NCBI RefSeq assembly: GCF_002531575.1
Contig: NZ_NWTI01000018.1
Span: 1-64,000, forward strand
From: Bradyrhizobium sp. Y36
Lineage (GTDB): Bacteria > Pseudomonadota > Alphaproteobacteria > Rhizobiales > Xanthobacteraceae
Length of the DNA: 64,000 nt
Direction of reading: 5' to 3'
Shown: positions 43,210 to 51,853 of the stretch, piece after piece
How positions within the stretch are numbered: position 1 is the first letter of the stretch
Layout: each line of letters begins with the position of its first letter
Made by a program: the position numbers and the translations under genes
The notes under the pieces: generated by a model
The model's database searches: none
The model's input: only the letters and a program-made list of their open reading frames with translations
Told to the model about the DNA's origin: nothing

Positions 43210-44904
43210 ATGAGATTTACGGTCAAGGCAAAGCTTGCCAGTGCATTCGGCGTGGTCCTGTTGCTCTCGATGGCGGCGGGCGGCCTCGCCTATGTGAAGC
43301 TGACCGAGATGATCGACACCGCCGACAGCCTGGTGTCACGCGCTGGTCGCATGGATCGAGCCGCCGAGATCGAAAAGGGCATTCTGCTTCAGGTCCGCGC
43401 CGAGAAGAACATCATCGTCGCTCCCGAGAGCGAGGCGGAACGTTTCCTTGCCGAGATCGCCAAGCAGCGCGAGACACTTCTCAAGCTGAAGGAAGAGATT
43501 CACGCTGCGGCCTCACCCGAAGGCAAGAAGCTGCTCGAGAATTTTGGTGTCGCCTACACGCGCATGAACGCGGCCCAGGATGAGGTCCTCAAGCTCGCGC
43601 GGACGGACAAGGCGAAGGCGGCCGAGCGCTCCATGACCGACGTTCGCAAGGCCGTCGGCGAGGCGATGGAGGCCGGCAACGCTTATGTCACCAACGTCAA
43701 GAAGAACATGAACGACCAGGCCGCGCAGGCGCACCAAGACGGCAACCGGGCCCAGCTGCTGCTGATCTCGGCCGTCGTGGCCTCGCTCGTGATTGGTCTG
43801 GCAGCCGCAATTTGGATCTCCATCAGCATCGCGCGCGGTCTTGGCCGCGCAGTCAATCTTGCCGGTGCCGTGGCGGGCGGTGACCTGACCCAGACGATCA
43901 ACATCTCGAGCAATGACGAGATCGGCGATCTCGTCAAATCCCTGAACGCGATGGTGGAGAGGCTTCGCCAGGTCGTCGAAGAGGCCCTCACTGCGGCCAG
44001 CAACGTTTCGGCCGGCAGCCAGGAGCTCTCGGCCAGCGCCGAGCAGCTCTCGCAGGGCGCGACCGAGCAGGCTTCGTCCGCCGAGGAGGCTTCCTCGTCG
44101 ATGGAGGAGATGGCCTCGAACGTGAAGCAGAATGCCGACAACGCCAACCAGACCGAGAAGATTGCGGGGCAGTCGGCCAAGGACGCGGAGGCCAGTGGCG
44201 TTGCCGTGGGCCGCGCAGTCCAGGCAATGCAGACCATCGCCGAGAAGATCACCATCGTCCAGGAGATCGCCCGTCAGACCGACCTGCTGGCCCTCAACGC
44301 GGCTGTCGAGGCCGCCCGTGCCGGTGAGCATGGCAAGGGCTTCGCGGTAGTTGCCTCCGAAGTGCGCAAGCTCGCCGAACGGAGCCAGGCAGCGGCCGCC
44401 GACATCGGCACGCTTTCGACGGAGACGGTGAAGGTCGCTCAGGAGGCCGGCGACATGCTGTCCAAGCTCGTGCCGGACATCAAGAAGACGGCGGAGCTGG
44501 TGCAAGAAATCACTGCGGCCTGCCGCGAGCAGGACGTCGGTTCGGCCCAGATCAACCAGGCGATCCAGCAGCTCGACAAGGTCGGCCAGCAGAACGCCAG
44601 CGCGTCCGAACAGGTGTCTTCGACGTCGGAGGAGCTCGCCTCGCAGGCCGAGCAGCTGCAGTCCACCATCTCGTTCTTCCGGATCGAGGATGCGCGCAAG
44701 GAGAAGGCGGCGGTCGAGCCGATCGACCGCGCCGTCGGTCAACTCCGGGCCAAGGCTGCGCACATGGCGGCCGCCGATCGCGGCACCAAGAAGCCGGCGC
44801 CTGCCCGCAAGCCGGCCCGTGCGATGAAGGTCGCCGGTGGCGGCGGCTTCGCTTTCGACATGAATGACGGCGAAGACGATCGCGACGCCGAGTTCCAGCG
44901 CTGA
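43210..44904 (+). CDS. methyl-accepting chemotaxis protein 1
   Basis: 564 aa receptor. Two membrane helices (about residues 8-30 and 182-205) flank a four-helix-bundle sensor with few residues conserved against known ligand types. A single HAMP follows, then the signalling hairpin with the tip EIARQTDLLALNAAVEAARA and GEHGKGFAVVASEVRKLAER. The end is an 18-residue tail, FAFDMNDGEDDRDAEFQR, shared with the second receptor, not the xWxxF CheR-docking peptide. Ribosome-binding site AGGGG. A stable hairpin follows the stop. Confidence 0.93.
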   Translation: MRFTVKAKLASAFGVVLLLSMAAGGLAYVKLTEMIDTADSLVSRAGRMDRAAEIEKGILLQVRAEKNIIVAPESEAERFLAEIAKQRETLLKLKEEIHAAASPEGKKLLENFGVAYTRMNAAQDEVLKLARTDKAKAAERSMTDVRKAVGEAMEAGNAYVTNVKKNMNDQAAQAHQDGNRAQLLLISAVVASLVIGLAAAIWISISIARGLGRAVNLAGAVAGGDLTQTINISSNDEIGDLVKSLNAMVERLRQVVEEALTAASNVSAGSQELSASAEQLSQGATEQASSAEEASSSMEEMASNVKQNADNANQTEKIAGQSAKDAEASGVAVGRAVQAMQTIAEKITIVQEIARQTDLLALNAAVEAARAGEHGKGFAVVASEVRKLAERSQAAAADIGTLSTETVKVAQEAGDMLSKLVPDIKKTAELVQEITAACREQDVGSAQINQAIQQLDKVGQQNASASEQVSSTSEELASQAEQLQSTISFFRIEDARKEKAAVEPIDRAVGQLRAKAAHMAAADRGTKKPAPARKPARAMKVAGGGGFAFDMNDGEDDRDAEFQR

Positions 44905-44910
44905 TCAACC

Positions 44911-44931
44911 GGTCCGGCCTCGCGCCGGACC
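44911..44931 (+). terminator. intercistronic hairpin after receptor 1
   Basis: Perfect 8-base stem GGTCCGGC/GCCGGACC with a 5-base loop CTCGC, seven bases after the stop codon, without a T run. It is more likely an mRNA-end stabiliser or partial terminator within the operon, since cheW continues 38 bases on in the same direction. Confidence 0.5.
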
Positions 44932-44968
44932 GCACTCATTTCCAAATCCTCGGAATCCGGACCGCATC

Positions 44969-45451
44969 ATGGCCGCAACTTCGCAATATCTGACGCTCGG
45001 GCTTGCCGGCGAGACGTTCGGAATCAGCATTCGCAACGTCCGCGAAATTCTCGACATGCGACCGATCTCCCGGCTTCCGCACGCCCCGGACTTCCTGCTC
45101 GGCATGATCGACGTGCGCGGCAGCGGCTATCCGATCGTCGATCTCAGGAAGAAGCTCGGCCTGCCGAGCGTGGCCGCCACGGAAGCGACCCGCATCATCA
45201 TCCTCGACGTGCCGATGAAGGATCGCCTGGTCGGCGTCGGCTTCGTTGCCGACTGCGTGTTCGAGGTCACCGACATCGACGAGCAGGCGATTGAGCCCGT
45301 GCCCGAGGTCGGCGGGAAATGGCAGTCGGACTATGCCGCCGGCATCGGCCGCAAGGGCGAGAAGTTCGTCGTGATCTTCGATCTCGCCAAGCTGATGGCC
45401 AACGACGAGGTTCCGGAAGGGCGCGATGCGGATGCGCCCCGCGCCGCCTGA
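44969..45451 (+). CDS. cheW: second CheW adaptor
   Basis: 160 aa from ATG 44969. It has QYLTLGLAGETFGISIRNVREILD, APDFLLGMIDVRGSGYPIVDLRKKLG and IIILDVPMKDRLVGVGFVADCVFEV, so the fold is CheW and the arginine/valine positions that contact CheA look kept. The sequence differs strongly from the first CheW of this operon, which implies a long separation rather than a fresh copy. An AGGC-poor leader follows the hairpin, so translation start strength is uncertain. Confidence 0.92.
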   Translation: MAATSQYLTLGLAGETFGISIRNVREILDMRPISRLPHAPDFLLGMIDVRGSGYPIVDLRKKLGLPSVAATEATRIIILDVPMKDRLVGVGFVADCVFEVTDIDEQAIEPVPEVGGKWQSDYAAGIGRKGEKFVVIFDLAKLMANDEVPEGRDADAPRAA

Positions 45452-45519
45452 GTTTTTACGAGTGAATCGTGGTTGAACCCAAGCACTCCAAATTCGAATC
45501 CGAACCAACGGGACTGAAA

Positions 45520-47325
45520 ATGAGATTCACCGTCAAAGCCAAGCTCGCCAGTGCGTTTGGCGTCGTCATTCTGCTGTTCATGGTTGCAGGCGCCGTGAGC
45601 TACATGAAGTTGTCCGACATGGCCGCGACCGCCGATTCCATGGTGCTTCGCGCCAAGCGGATGGAGAAAGCAGCCGAGGTCGAAAAGATCATCTGGCAGC
45701 AGGTCAGGGCGGAAAAGAACGCAATTCTGGGAACGCCAAGCGAAGCCGAGGAGTTCGCTGCGAACGCGGCCAAGCTCCGCGATGAGGCCACGAAGATCAG
45801 GGACGAGGTCTACGCGCTGGCCAGCGAAGGCGGCAGGAAGCTGCTCGACAACTTCGCCAGTGCCTACGCCAGAATGAACGCCTATCAGGAAGAGACGATC
45901 AGGCTGGCAAGGACGGACAAGACCAAGGCCGCCGAGCGGTCGATGGGTGACGGGCGCAAGGTGGTTGCAGATGCGACGGAGGCGATGGGCGCCTATGTCG
46001 TCAATACGAAGAGGCAGATGGCCGAGCAGGCCGTGCAGTCCAACGAAGACAGCCGTCGTGCCCAGTTGATTCTGATCGTCCTCGTGATCGTCTCGCTCAT
46101 CGTTGCCGCGATTGGCGCAGTCTGGATCTCGCTCAATATCAGCCGGTCTCTCGCCAAGGCCGTTGGCCTCGCGGATGCCGTCGCGGTCGGTGATCTCAGC
46201 CACAAGATCGATGCTTCCAGCAACGACGAGATCGGCGATCTCGTCAAATCCCTGAACGCGATGACCGCCAATCTGAACGCCACCGCGGCCGTCGCCAACG
46301 AGATTGCGCAAGGCGACCTCACGGTCGAAGCCAAGCCGCTGTCGGACAAGGACACGCTCGGTCTTGCGCTTGAGCGCATGGTGGAGAAGCTTCGCCAGAT
46401 CGTGTCTGAAGCCCTCACCGCGGCGCAGAACGTCTCGGCCGGCAGCCAGGAGCTCTCGGCCAGCGCCGAGCAGCTCTCGCAGGGCGCGACCGAGCAGGCC
46501 TCGTCCGCGGAGGAAGCCTCGTCCTCGATGGAGGAGATGGCCTCGAACGTGAAGCAGAACGCGGACAACGCCAACCAGACCGAGAAGATCGCGGCGCAGT
46601 CGGCACGGGATGCGGAAGCCTCGGGCGCTGCCGTCGGTCGCGCCGTCAACGCGATGCAGACCATCGCCGAGAAGATCACGATCGTGCAGGAGATCGCACG
46701 CCAGACTGACCTGCTCGCCCTCAACGCGGCGGTCGAGGCCGCGCGCGCCGGCGAGCACGGCAGGGGCTTTGCGGTCGTCGCTTCCGAAGTGCGCAAGCTT
46801 GCCGAGCGCAGCCAGGCGGCCGCGGCCGAGATCGGCACGCTTTCGGCCGACACGGTCAAGGTGGCGCAGGAGGCCGGCTCCATGCTCGCCAAGCTCGTTC
46901 CCGATATCAAGAAAACCGCGGAGCTGGTCGAGGAGATCACCGCGGCCTGCCGCGAGCAGGATGTGGGATCGGCGCAGATCAACCAGGCAATCCAGCAGCT
47001 CGACAAGGTCGGTCAGCAGAACGCCAGCGCCTCCGAGCAGGTGTCCTCGACGTCGGAGGAGCTCGCCTCGCAGGCCGAGCAACTCCAGTCCACGATTGCC
47101 TATTTCCGCATCGAGCAGGCCACGAAGAGCCCGGCGTCGGCGCCGATCGATCGGGCCGTCACCCAGTTGCGCGCGAAGGCGGCCACCATGGCTGTCGCCG
47201 AGCGTCCGGGCAAGAAGGTCGTGCACGTCAGGCCGGCGCGCGCCGTGAAGGCGGCAGGCGGCGGTGGCTTTGCTTTCGACATGAACGATGGCGAGGACGA
47301 TCGGGACGCCGAGTTTCAGCGCTGA
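45520..47325 (+). CDS. methyl-accepting chemotaxis protein 2
   Basis: 601 aa from ATG 45520, chosen because the paralogue starts with the same MRFTVKAKLASAFGVV; the frame opens 17 codons earlier. It is a close paralogue of receptor 1, identical over long stretches of the signalling domain, with the same tail FAFDMNDGEDDRDAEFQR. It has an additional 39 residues after HAMP (ANEIAQGDLTVEAKPLSDKD region), which form a second HAMP-like unit. The sensor domain is less alike (KMEKAAEVEKIIWQQVRAEKN is shared in outline). Likely a tandem duplicate that differs in signal relay. Confidence 0.92.
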   Translation: MRFTVKAKLASAFGVVILLFMVAGAVSYMKLSDMAATADSMVLRAKRMEKAAEVEKIIWQQVRAEKNAILGTPSEAEEFAANAAKLRDEATKIRDEVYALASEGGRKLLDNFASAYARMNAYQEETIRLARTDKTKAAERSMGDGRKVVADATEAMGAYVVNTKRQMAEQAVQSNEDSRRAQLILIVLVIVSLIVAAIGAVWISLNISRSLAKAVGLADAVAVGDLSHKIDASSNDEIGDLVKSLNAMTANLNATAAVANEIAQGDLTVEAKPLSDKDTLGLALERMVEKLRQIVSEALTAAQNVSAGSQELSASAEQLSQGATEQASSAEEASSSMEEMASNVKQNADNANQTEKIAAQSARDAEASGAAVGRAVNAMQTIAEKITIVQEIARQTDLLALNAAVEAARAGEHGRGFAVVASEVRKLAERSQAAAAEIGTLSADTVKVAQEAGSMLAKLVPDIKKTAELVEEITAACREQDVGSAQINQAIQQLDKVGQQNASASEQVSSTSEELASQAEQLQSTIAYFRIEQATKSPASAPIDRAVTQLRAKAATMAVAERPGKKVVHVRPARAVKAAGGGGFAFDMNDGEDDRDAEFQR

Positions 47326-47333
47326 TGTCTCTC

Positions 47334-47370
47334 GACGGATCGGCCCGCCGTCGAGGCGCGCCGATCCGTC
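47334..47370 (+). terminator. intercistronic hairpin after receptor 2
   Basis: Perfect 11-base stem GACGGATCGGC/GCCGATCCGTC around a 15-base loop, 8 bases after the stop, without a T run. cheR starts 92 bases on. As with the hairpin after receptor 1, it probably stabilises the receptor message or lowers downstream expression. Confidence 0.5.
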
Positions 47371-47462
47371 CCCAACTCGTCCAATAGAAGCGTAGGATTG
47401 AAGATGGCCAGGATGGCCCGACATTCAGTGCAGGTGGCCATTCCCGACCGGGGCTGGCATCC

Positions 47463-48317
47463 ATGATGCCCGCCATGCAGGATACGGCCGTCCATCTGTC
47501 GGACCGTCACTTCCGGACCATCGCCGAATTGATCGAAGGCCAGGTCGGCATCAAGCTGCCACAGGGCAAGCGGCTGATGCTGGAGGGACGGCTGCACAAG
47601 CGCGTGCGCGCGCTCAATTTCTCCGATCTCAACGAATATGTCGAGAACCTGTTCGAGGCGGACCATTTCGACACCGAGCTCACCCATCTCATCGATGTGG
47701 TGACGACCAACAAGACCGATTTCTTCCGCGAGCCGCAGCACTTCGCCTTCATGCGTGAGGTCGCGGTTCCCGGCCTGCTCAGGTCGCATGGACGCAGTAA
47801 CGCGAGCCTGAAGATCTGGAGCTCGGCGAGCTCCACCGGCATGGAGGCCTACACCACCGCGATGGTGCTGGACGACATGACGCGGAGCGGCTCGCGCTTC
47901 CAGTACCGCATCCTCGGGACCGACATCTCGACCGCGGTGCTGCGCCTTGCCAAGACGGCGATCTACACCCGCGACGTGCTCGCTCCCGTGCCGGAGCAAT
48001 TCGTGAAGCGGTATTTTTCGTCGTCGCGGGACAAGTCGCGCGGTGAAGTGCGGGTCGTGCCCGAGTTGCGGCGCACCACTCATTTCATGAGGATGAACCT
48101 CATGGACAAATCCTACCCCGTCGATCGAGACGTCGACATCATCTTCTGCCGCAACGTCCTGATCTATTTCGAGCGCGAGACCCAGCGTAAGGTGGTCGAG
48201 CAATTGTGCAGCCATTTGCGTCCGGGCGGCTACCTGCTGGTCGGACATTCGGAATCGATGATCCACAGTGCAGTGCCGGGTCTAAAGCAAGTTCAGCCAA
48301 CCATTTTCCAGGTCTAG
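47463..48317 (+). CDS. cheR: chemotaxis methyltransferase CheR
   Basis: 284 aa. Transfers methyl from S-adenosylmethionine to receptor glutamates. N-terminal all-helical domain (LIEGQVGIKLPQGKRLMLEGRLHKR), then TNKTDFFREPQHF, the SAM fold SASSTGMEAYTTAMVLDD, GTDISTAVLRLAK, and DIIFCRNVLIYFERETQRK, GYLLVGHSES. It lacks a TPR tail. ATGs at 47466 and 47475 are possible starts. Its presence despite the absence of a receptor xWxxF tail is notable. Confidence 0.93.
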   Translation: MMPAMQDTAVHLSDRHFRTIAELIEGQVGIKLPQGKRLMLEGRLHKRVRALNFSDLNEYVENLFEADHFDTELTHLIDVVTTNKTDFFREPQHFAFMREVAVPGLLRSHGRSNASLKIWSSASSTGMEAYTTAMVLDDMTRSGSRFQYRILGTDISTAVLRLAKTAIYTRDVLAPVPEQFVKRYFSSSRDKSRGEVRVVPELRRTTHFMRMNLMDKSYPVDRDVDIIFCRNVLIYFERETQRKVVEQLCSHLRPGGYLLVGHSESMIHSAVPGLKQVQPTIFQV

Positions 48318-48333
48318 CCGGAGCGCAACCAGA

Positions 48334-49425
48334 ATGCCGAGGGAGAAAGTTCGCGTGCTGATCGTGGACGATTCGGCGTCGGTGCGCCAAATCCTCCAGA
48401 CGATCCTTTCCGAAGACCCCGATATCGAGGTGATGGCGACGGCCTCCGACCCCTTCGTCGCGGCCCGTCGCCTCGAGAAGGAGCTGCCCCACGTCATCAT
48501 TCTCGATCTCGAGATGCCGCGCATGGACGGCATGACGTTCCTGCGCAAGATCATGGCGCAGCGTCCGATTCCGGTGATCATCTGCTCGTCGCTGACCGAA
48601 GAGGGTTCGAACGTGATGTTCGAGGCGTTCGAGGCGGGGGCGGTCGACATCGTGCCGAAGCCGAAGATCGACACGCGGCAGGCGCTGCTCGAATGCTCGA
48701 CGCGGCTGCGCGAGGCCGTGAAGTCGGCAGCGCGCGCGCGGGTTCGCCCGCGTACGGAACGCCGGGCGGTCGAGCAGAAGCTGACCGCCGACGCCATCAT
48801 CCCGCCGCCAGTGCAGGGCAGGGTTCGGCCGACGACGGAGCGCATCGTTTGCATCGGTGCCTCGACGGGCGGAACTGAAGCGCTCAACGACGTTCTCGAG
48901 ATGCTGCCGGCGCATTGTCCGCCGCTTCTCATCGTCCAGCACATGCCGGCCGGATTTACCGCGGCGTTCGCCAAGCGGCTCGATGGCGTCTGCCAGATCA
49001 GGGTCAAGGAGGCCGAGGATGGTGAGCCGGTGCTGCCGGGCTGCGCCTATATCGCGCCCGGCGCCCGCCACATGCTGCTCCAGCGTATCGGCCTGCGCTA
49101 CCAGATCGCGATCAAGGACGGCCCGCCGGTGTCGCGGCATCGTCCCTCCGTCGACGTATTGTTCCGCTCGGCGGCCCAGCATGCCGGCGCCAATGCGCTC
49201 GGCGTCATCATGACCGGAATGGGCGATGACGGCGCCCGCGGGATGCTGGAGATGCGCAAGCTCGGCGCCGCGACGCGGGCGCAGGACGAAGAGAGCTGCG
49301 TGGTGTTCGGCATGCCCAAGGAGGCCATCGCCCATGGCGGCGTCGAGAAGGTCGTTTCGCTGCACCACATCCCGCGCGAGATCATGCACTGGTATCAGGC
49401 CGGGCACGCTGTGGTGGCGGGTTGA
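48334..49425 (+). CDS. cheB: chemotaxis response regulator methylesterase CheB
   Basis: 363 aa. Receiver at 1-125 with Asp58 (IILDLEMPRMDGMTF), a linker, then the methylesterase domain with the catalytic serine in CIGASTGGTEAL (about residue 174), histidine in VQHMPAGFTAAFAKRL, and aspartate in TGMGDDGARGM. It removes methyl or amide groups from receptors when phosphorylated by CheA. The last base of the stop overlaps the next gene's ATG (TGATG). Confidence 0.94.
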   Translation: MPREKVRVLIVDDSASVRQILQTILSEDPDIEVMATASDPFVAARRLEKELPHVIILDLEMPRMDGMTFLRKIMAQRPIPVIICSSLTEEGSNVMFEAFEAGAVDIVPKPKIDTRQALLECSTRLREAVKSAARARVRPRTERRAVEQKLTADAIIPPPVQGRVRPTTERIVCIGASTGGTEALNDVLEMLPAHCPPLLIVQHMPAGFTAAFAKRLDGVCQIRVKEAEDGEPVLPGCAYIAPGARHMLLQRIGLRYQIAIKDGPPVSRHRPSVDVLFRSAAQHAGANALGVIMTGMGDDGARGMLEMRKLGAATRAQDEESCVVFGMPKEAIAHGGVEKVVSLHHIPREIMHWYQAGHAVVAG

Positions 49426-51158
49426 TGGTCATGTCGGTCGTTCCGGCCAGCACGCTCGCTGAGGCAACCGCCGCGACCGAGGACGTCTCCTCGCGCATCG
49501 AGGACGTCTTCGCGCGCGTCGGCAACGAGCTCGGACGCGGCCATCTCATCTTCAAGGAGCTGAACCAGGGCTTGGCGACGCTCTCGGGCGAGCTCTCCGG
49601 TGCCGAGATCGAGGGTGCCGCGACGGCGCTGCAGGAGATCGCCGCGCGTCTGAGCGAGCTGGCGCAGGCGCTGCCGGCGGAGAGCGCGCTCTTGGAGACG
49701 ATCGGCAAGAGCACGGCGGAGGCGTCCTCGCTGCTCAAGCCGCTGTTCAAGCATATCGGGATGATCACCATCATCGCGCGCAGTGCGCGGATCGAGGCGG
49801 CTTCGCTCGACGGCGACCGTGAGGGCTTTCTCGCCTTCACCCAGGAGGCCTACGATCTCGGCAGAGCCGTGCAGCACTCGATCGAAGGCTGTGCGCGGGA
49901 CCAGCAGCGTCTGTCCGAGGCGGTTGCAACCGCCTCCGGCCGGCAGAAGGAGTTCGAAAGCCGCTACCGGGCCCAGCTGATGTCGGAGAGCGCCGAGCTC
50001 GGCGCCGCCTATGCGGGCCTGCGCGACCAGCGCAACAAGAGCGGTCATCTCGCCGACCGCGCCGGTTCCAGCACCAGGAAGATCGCCGAGGCCGTCGGCA
50101 GCGCGATCATCTCGCTGCAGGCGGGCGACAGCACGCGGCAGCGTCTCGAACACGTGTCCCACGGCCTCAGCCTCGTGTCGCAATCCGCGCCGAGCCTGGT
50201 CCCCGAACCTGTTCCGAGTGATGACGGCGTGCGCGCGATTTGCCAGTTGCAGGCGGCCCAGCTCAGGGATGCCCAGCGCGAGTTCGGCGGCGATGTCGGC
50301 CAGATCGTCCGCGCGCTGACCGCCATCCTGCACGATGCGGGCAGCGTCGCCGGCGACGGCCGGACGCTGTTCGGCGGCGAGGAGGGCGGCTCCTCGTCGT
50401 TCCTGGCACGCATCAAGCAGGCGCTGGCGCACGCCTCGACCCTGATCGCCACCTGCGAGGGTGCGGGCCGCTCGGTCGACGAAGCGCTCGCGATCGTCGA
50501 GGACTCGCTGGCAAAATTTCGCGAGGCAATCGCCGGGCTTGCCGAGGCTACCGTCGACATCACGCTGATCGGAATGAATGCCGGCCTCAAAGCGAGCCAT
50601 CTCGGCAGCCGCGGCAGCGCCTTCGTCGTCATCGCCAACGAGCTCAAGGCGACCGCCGACCAGGTCTCGGCGGGGGCCGGGCGCCTGAGACCGGTGCTCG
50701 ACGGTATCGAGCGCTCGGCCCATCAGCTGAAGGAGCTTCGCGTGCAGGGTGATCCCACGCAGCTTGCCAAGCTCGAGCCGCAGATCCTTCTGGCGCTGCG
50801 CGAGGTCGAGACCGGCAACGAACGGCTCGGCAAGCTGATGAGCCGGCTCGTGAACGAAGGCGCGGAGTTCGAGAGGCTGATGAATTCGGCCCAGGGCTTG
50901 ATGGCCACGCTCGGCGAAAGCTCCGCTGCTCTGCCCGAAGTCGCCACGCGGCTCGAGACCGCGAGCGGTGGCGCGCAGCGGCTCCAGCCGGAGATGCAGG
51001 ATCAGGCGATCCTCGACGATCTCTACGCACGCTACACGATGGAGCGTGAGCGGGACGTTCATCGCGACGTCATGCAAGCGCTCGGACTTCAGTCGACCGC
51101 CGCCGCGCGGCGGGTGGAAACGGTCGAGACCGCGGACGACGGCATAGAATTGTTCTGA
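49425..51158 (+). CDS. soluble protein with two degenerate receptor-tip repeats
   Basis: 577 aa from ATG 49425, coupled to cheB. No signal peptide or membrane helix; largely helical, with long coiled-coil stretches. Two segments resemble the hairpin tip of chemoreceptors, with the E-A-A-R-A-G core worn: GMITIIARSARIEAASLDGD at about 110-150, and LIGMNAGLKASHLGSRGSAF followed by VVIANELKATADQV at about 378-415. Receptor 1 reads LLALNAAVEAARAGEHGKGF there. This suggests a cytoplasmic, doubled receptor-like scaffold that docks CheA/CheW or binds the receptors. Function is not known to me. Confidence 0.75.
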   Translation: MVMSVVPASTLAEATAATEDVSSRIEDVFARVGNELGRGHLIFKELNQGLATLSGELSGAEIEGAATALQEIAARLSELAQALPAESALLETIGKSTAEASSLLKPLFKHIGMITIIARSARIEAASLDGDREGFLAFTQEAYDLGRAVQHSIEGCARDQQRLSEAVATASGRQKEFESRYRAQLMSESAELGAAYAGLRDQRNKSGHLADRAGSSTRKIAEAVGSAIISLQAGDSTRQRLEHVSHGLSLVSQSAPSLVPEPVPSDDGVRAICQLQAAQLRDAQREFGGDVGQIVRALTAILHDAGSVAGDGRTLFGGEEGGSSSFLARIKQALAHASTLIATCEGAGRSVDEALAIVEDSLAKFREAIAGLAEATVDITLIGMNAGLKASHLGSRGSAFVVIANELKATADQVSAGAGRLRPVLDGIERSAHQLKELRVQGDPTQLAKLEPQILLALREVETGNERLGKLMSRLVNEGAEFERLMNSAQGLMATLGESSAALPEVATRLETASGGAQRLQPEMQDQAILDDLYARYTMERERDVHRDVMQALGLQSTAAARRVETVETADDGIELF

Positions 51159-51296
51159 CGGCGCCGCCTCGGGCGGCGGCAATTTGACGGGTCGGCTTTG
51201 CAGGGCGTTAACCGTGGCGGAATGCTTGCCACCTCGGTCATTGTCGCGCCCCAGAGTTGGTTGCAAATACCAGTGAATTTTACGACGGGTGTTTCC

Positions 51297-51743
51297 ATGC
51301 TGAGAGAAGGCAAATACGCGGCCTGGTTCAGGACTCCGCGCGCCCAGGGCACGGGCATCGTGCATCTGGCGGAAGGACGGATTTCCGGCAGCGACAGCTT
51401 CTTCACCTATGGCGGCTCCTATCAGTTCGATGACGAGCAGCGCTTCACGGCCGTGCTGACCACGCGGCGCCATGCCGACGGGCCGCCGACCGTGTTCGGT
51501 CTGGACGAGGTCGAGGTCGAACTCGCGGGCGTGTGCAGCGGTGCGATGGCGACGTGCTCGGGAACGGCGAAGCAAGCGCCCGACGTGATGTTCGAGGTGA
51601 CGCTGATCTACAGCCAGGACGATGCGCCGGCTGCGGAGGCGCGCTGCGCCGTCGTGAAGCTCAATGACAAATTGCCGAAGGGCATCGACAGCCGTTCGCG
51701 GCCGCGCCATTTTCCGGCACCTCCGCGGCCTCCTGCATCTTAG
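51297..51743 (+). CDS. GrlR-like domain protein
   Basis: 148 aa from ATG 51297; the open frame upstream is not protein-like. The pattern EGKYAAWFRTPRAQGTGIVHL, GSDSFFTYGGSYQ, FTAVLTTRRHADGPPTVFG and a GxSxxxxxTxSGT-type strand end match GrlR-type beta barrels, known as T3SS regulators in enterobacteria and present as stand-alone proteins in rhizobia. It follows the che-type operon by 138 bases on the same strand. No type III secretion genes are in the window, so its partner is unknown. The tail is proline/arginine-rich. Confidence 0.72.
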   Translation: MLREGKYAAWFRTPRAQGTGIVHLAEGRISGSDSFFTYGGSYQFDDEQRFTAVLTTRRHADGPPTVFGLDEVEVELAGVCSGAMATCSGTAKQAPDVMFEVTLIYSQDDAPAAEARCAVVKLNDKLPKGIDSRSRPRHFPAPPRPPAS

Positions 51744-51853
51744 TCTTGCGTTGACGCTGTCGCGGTGGAAACGGGCTGCGACCGCCGTGCGGCAACGGTG
51801 CGTTTAGGCGTTGACGGCTAAGGATGAGGCCGCTGTAAGTGACGGACGACGAC

